A stretch of DNA of 64,000 nt, taken from positions 38,199 through 102,198 of the forward strand of contig RECF01000078.1 of NCBI GenBank assembly GCA_007694145.1, read 5' to 3'. Below the pieces are notes generated by a model. That model was given only the letters and a program-made list of their open reading frames with translations, ran no database searches and was not told where the DNA came from. This DNA is from Acholeplasmatales bacterium. Its GTDB lineage: Bacteria; Bacillota_I; Bacilli_A; Izemoplasmatales; Izemoplasmataceae. Shown piece by piece: positions 62,224 to 64,000 of the stretch; position 1 is the first letter of the stretch, and each line of letters opens with the position of its first letter. The translations under genes were made by a program, and so were the position numbers.

Positions 62224-63768
62224 ATGAGTATCCTCGATGTCGAAAACCTGACCTTCGGTTATGGCGAAGGGAATTTTTACGAAGCCGCCTCAATGCGGCT
62301 TTTTGCCAGTGAACATGCCGTACTTGTCGGCCCCAATGGCGCCGGCAAAACAACCCTACTCAAGTTGCTCGCTCAGCAGTTCAAGCCAGATAAGGGTTCG
62401 ATATTCTGGGCGCCGTCTGTTCGAATCGGCTATTTAGACCAGTATGCGACCCTTGATGGTGAGCAATGTGTGGAGGATTATCTTTATACGGTCTTTAAAC
62501 CACTTTTCGACAAGGAAAAGACAATGCAATCATTGTATGAGCAAGCAGCCACATTGCCCGCTGATGCGCAAGTGCGCGCACTCAACCGTGCCGCCGAGTT
62601 AGGCGAAGCCTTACTCGAAGCAAACTTTTATCAAATCAAGTCCGATATCGGCAAAATCGTCCACGGACTCGGCTTGTCGATGGATTTGATGGATACAAAG
62701 ATCAAACATCTATCAGGAGGCATGCGTGCGAAAATCATCTTAGGCAAACTGCTTCTTGATGAAGCAGACGTGCTGTTACTCGATGAGCCCACCAACTTTC
62801 TTGATGTCAAACATATCGAATGGTTGACAAAGTTTCTCAAGGATTATGCGAAAGCCTTCATCGTCGTATCACATCACGAACCTTTTTTGCAAGCCATTGC
62901 AGAGACAGTTCTCGCGCTTGAGAGTGGGCAAATCACGCGATATAAAGGGAACTTTGATTATTACGTCAAAGAACGTGCCTTGCGTCATGAGCAACAAAAA
63001 AAGGCGTTCACCAGCCAACGGAAACTCATTGAAAAAACAGAAGACTTTATCCGTAAAAACATCGTACGTGCCTCGACGACCAAACAGGCTCAAAGCCGCC
63101 GGAAAATGCTTGAAAAGTTACCGAGAATCCAAGCACCCCGTACGGATCGAACGTACCGGTTTGCCTTTCCAACGGGCCGAAGCACCGGCCGTGATGTACT
63201 TGTGACGGAATCGTTGTCTATCGGGTATACCTACCCGCTTGTTGAACCGTTATCATTTGTTATCATGAAAGGCGAAAAAGTTGTGATTACAGGTAAAAAC
63301 GGTATCGGTAAGTCGACATTGATCAAAACAGTTCTCAACCATGTGCCAGCCCTTGAAGGCGACAGCCGCTGGATTGATACCGCCGACATCGCCTATTTTG
63401 CCCAAGAATCGAACTTGTCCGATACACTGACACCCTTTCAAATCATCCATGACGCCTATCCGCAGTTTACTAAACAAGACGTCTTGCGGCTACTTGGTCA
63501 GCACGGTCTTGACCCCGATGTTTCTAGACGTCCGACAGGGACGTTGTCCGGGGGTGAAAAGACCAAGATTCGTCTGGCGCTACTTCGCCATCAAAAAAGC
63601 AATGTTCTCATCATGGATGAACCGACTAACCACCTTGATGCAGCCGCTCAGGAAGCCTTGCAAGATGCTTTGATCAACTATGAAGGGACCTTGATTCTTG
63701 TTTCGCATGACCAACCTTTTTATCAAAGCATTTGTGATGTGGAAATCACGTTATTCGAAACCGATTAA
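62224..63768 (+). CDS. ABC-F family ATPase
   Basis: 514 residues, two ABC ATPase domains without membrane segments. Domain 1: Walker A GPNGAGKTT, signature LSGGM, Walker B LLDEPTNFLD. A linker of about 65 residues rich in K, R and Q (about 245-305) separates it from domain 2: GKNGIGKST, LSGGE, IMDEPTNHLD. ABC-F proteins act on the ribosome; linker length and sequence separate translation factors from antibiotic-resistance forms, and this cannot be decided here. GGGAGTGA precedes the ATG. Confidence 0.93.
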   Translation: MSILDVENLTFGYGEGNFYEAASMRLFASEHAVLVGPNGAGKTTLLKLLAQQFKPDKGSIFWAPSVRIGYLDQYATLDGEQCVEDYLYTVFKPLFDKEKTMQSLYEQAATLPADAQVRALNRAAELGEALLEANFYQIKSDIGKIVHGLGLSMDLMDTKIKHLSGGMRAKIILGKLLLDEADVLLLDEPTNFLDVKHIEWLTKFLKDYAKAFIVVSHHEPFLQAIAETVLALESGQITRYKGNFDYYVKERALRHEQQKKAFTSQRKLIEKTEDFIRKNIVRASTTKQAQSRRKMLEKLPRIQAPRTDRTYRFAFPTGRSTGRDVLVTESLSIGYTYPLVEPLSFVIMKGEKVVITGKNGIGKSTLIKTVLNHVPALEGDSRWIDTADIAYFAQESNLSDTLTPFQIIHDAYPQFTKQDVLRLLGQHGLDPDVSRRPTGTLSGGEKTKIRLALLRHQKSNVLIMDEPTNHLDAAAQEALQDALINYEGTLILVSHDQPFYQSICDVEITLFETD

Positions 63769-63769
63769 G

Positions 63770-63809
63770 CCCCCTTGAACACCGCTTTTCATCAAGGTGT
63801 TGAAGGGGG
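63770..63809 (+). terminator. Long hairpin after the ABC-F gene
   Basis: A 14-base arm (63770-63783) pairs with 63796-63809 with one G-G mismatch, right after the stop codon. There is no T-run directly after it, so it may be a weak terminator or an RNA 3'-end stabiliser. Confidence 0.6.
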
Positions 63810-63898
63810 AATGTTGGGAGTTTTAAACTTCTTGACAAGATGAAAGAACCGCGCCAATAAGGGTTTATGAAAGAGTTGAAAAAAAATGTGTTATGCCA

Positions 63899-63927
63899 TT
63901 GATTATTTCATATAGATTATGTATAAT
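63899..63927 (+). promoter_or_regulatory. Promoter of tRNA-Gly
   Basis: TTGATT (63899-63904), a 17-base spacer and TATAAT (63922-63927), 19 bases before the tRNA. Confidence 0.7.
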
Positions 63928-63945
63928 AGTTATGCAATCTTAAAC

Positions 63946-64000
63946 GTCGCAGTAGTTTAATGGTAAAACATTAGCTTGCCATGCTGAAGTTGCGGGTTCG
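63946..64000 (+). tRNA. tRNA-Gly (anticodon GCC), 5' part; runs off the right edge
   Basis: T8-A9 after a 7-base acceptor strand, D arm GTTTAATGGTAAAAC, anticodon arm TTAGC-TTGCCAT-GCTGA with anticodon GCC (glycine), then the start of the T arm (GGGTTCG). The 3' acceptor strand is outside the window, so pairing of the first bases cannot be checked. Confidence 0.9.

Noticed and set aside
63832..63860. Perfect TTGACA at 63832 as a second tRNA-Gly promoter
   Set aside because: No acceptable -10 hexamer at 16-18 bases spacing (CAATAA only).
1..64000. CRISPR arrays, insertion sequences, prophage or integrase genes
   Set aside because: I found no regularly spaced direct repeats, transposase, integrase or phage structural genes; the accessory regions lack mobility marks visible by eye.

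Overview
The window is a gene-dense (about 54 protein genes, two tRNAs), mid-GC chromosome segment from a Gram-positive-type bacterium. Bacillota/Mycoplasmatota affiliation is supported by two T-box leaders (ileS, valS), AGGAGG ribosome sites, RecU, an RNase J, SepF next to FtsZ, ThiT under a TPP riboswitch, the YfmF/YfmH M16 pair, and the orders ruvB-queA...tgt, ftsZ-yggS-sepF-yggT-ileS and tig...lon-engB. TGA is a normal stop (for example in the overlapping ATGA junctions), so this is not a code-4 Mycoplasma. The loss of some usual neighbours (ylmH/divIVA, clpX) and the mix of genes would fit a free-living Mollicutes relative (Acholeplasma/Izemoplasma-like) or a related Bacillota lineage. 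That placement is inference; no rRNA is present to test it.

Layout. 1-1794: end of ruvB, then queA. 1859-4277 (minus strand): one operon of a small protein with a hydrophobic centre, a DUF2089 zinc-ribbon/HTH protein, a SHOCT-like small protein and an MFS exporter. 4540-8746: a 2-hydroxyacyl-CoA-dehydratase-type activator and its iron-sulfur partner. 8751-13365: tgt, then the division cluster ftsZ, a 56-residue membrane protein, yggS, sepF, yggT and an unknown membrane protein. 13405-16386: T-box plus ileS. 16464-20441: deoC, deoD and the YfmF/YfmH pair. 20446-23047 (minus): lipase-like hydrolase and a PTS enzyme I-like protein. 23192-25171: DUF3137/LemA pair and a tailless SSB. 25310-28831: thyA-folA-plsC, then pyrimidine-nucleoside phosphorylase. 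28990-31981: a CASTOR/POLLUX-like channel, a VOC protein and riboswitch-controlled thiT. 32141-34794: glgA-glgC. 34939-37960: guaA-guaB. recU is on the minus strand. 38735-40905: RNase J and a Nudix hydrolase. 41018-46274: tig, a HAD phosphatase, lon, engB. 46314-50402: T-box, valS, folC. 50477-53229: alpha/beta hydrolase, ClsC-like phospholipase D, rhodanese lipoprotein. 53276: tRNA-Pro(GGG). 53520: a DUF2188 protein. 54005-62107: an accessory-looking export/surface cluster (membrane-ABC fusion, permease, small exported protein, 1239-residue lipoprotein). 62224-63768: an ABC-F protein. A tRNA-Gly(GCC) runs off the right edge.

Most of the window is housekeeping: tRNA modification and charging, division, nucleotide and folate metabolism, glycogen synthesis, protein quality control. 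deoC/deoD/pdp with thyA/folA point to active nucleoside recycling and thymidylate synthesis. No gap between genes exceeds about 300 bases; the longer ones hold T-boxes, a riboswitch, a tRNA or promoters. I saw no insertion sequence, prophage, CRISPR array or rRNA.

The most interesting region is 53959-62107. There a multi-spanning membrane domain is fused in frame to an ABC ATPase that keeps its own perfect ribosome-binding site and ATG at 55532, followed by a permease, an exported protein and a large surface lipoprotein. Other points worth a look are three proteins sharing a SHOCT-like helix in one minus-strand operon, an RNase J with valine at a metal-site histidine position, a SepF without a membrane-targeting N-terminus beside an FtsZ with a polybasic tail, and palindromes overlapping the deoC and lon promoters.
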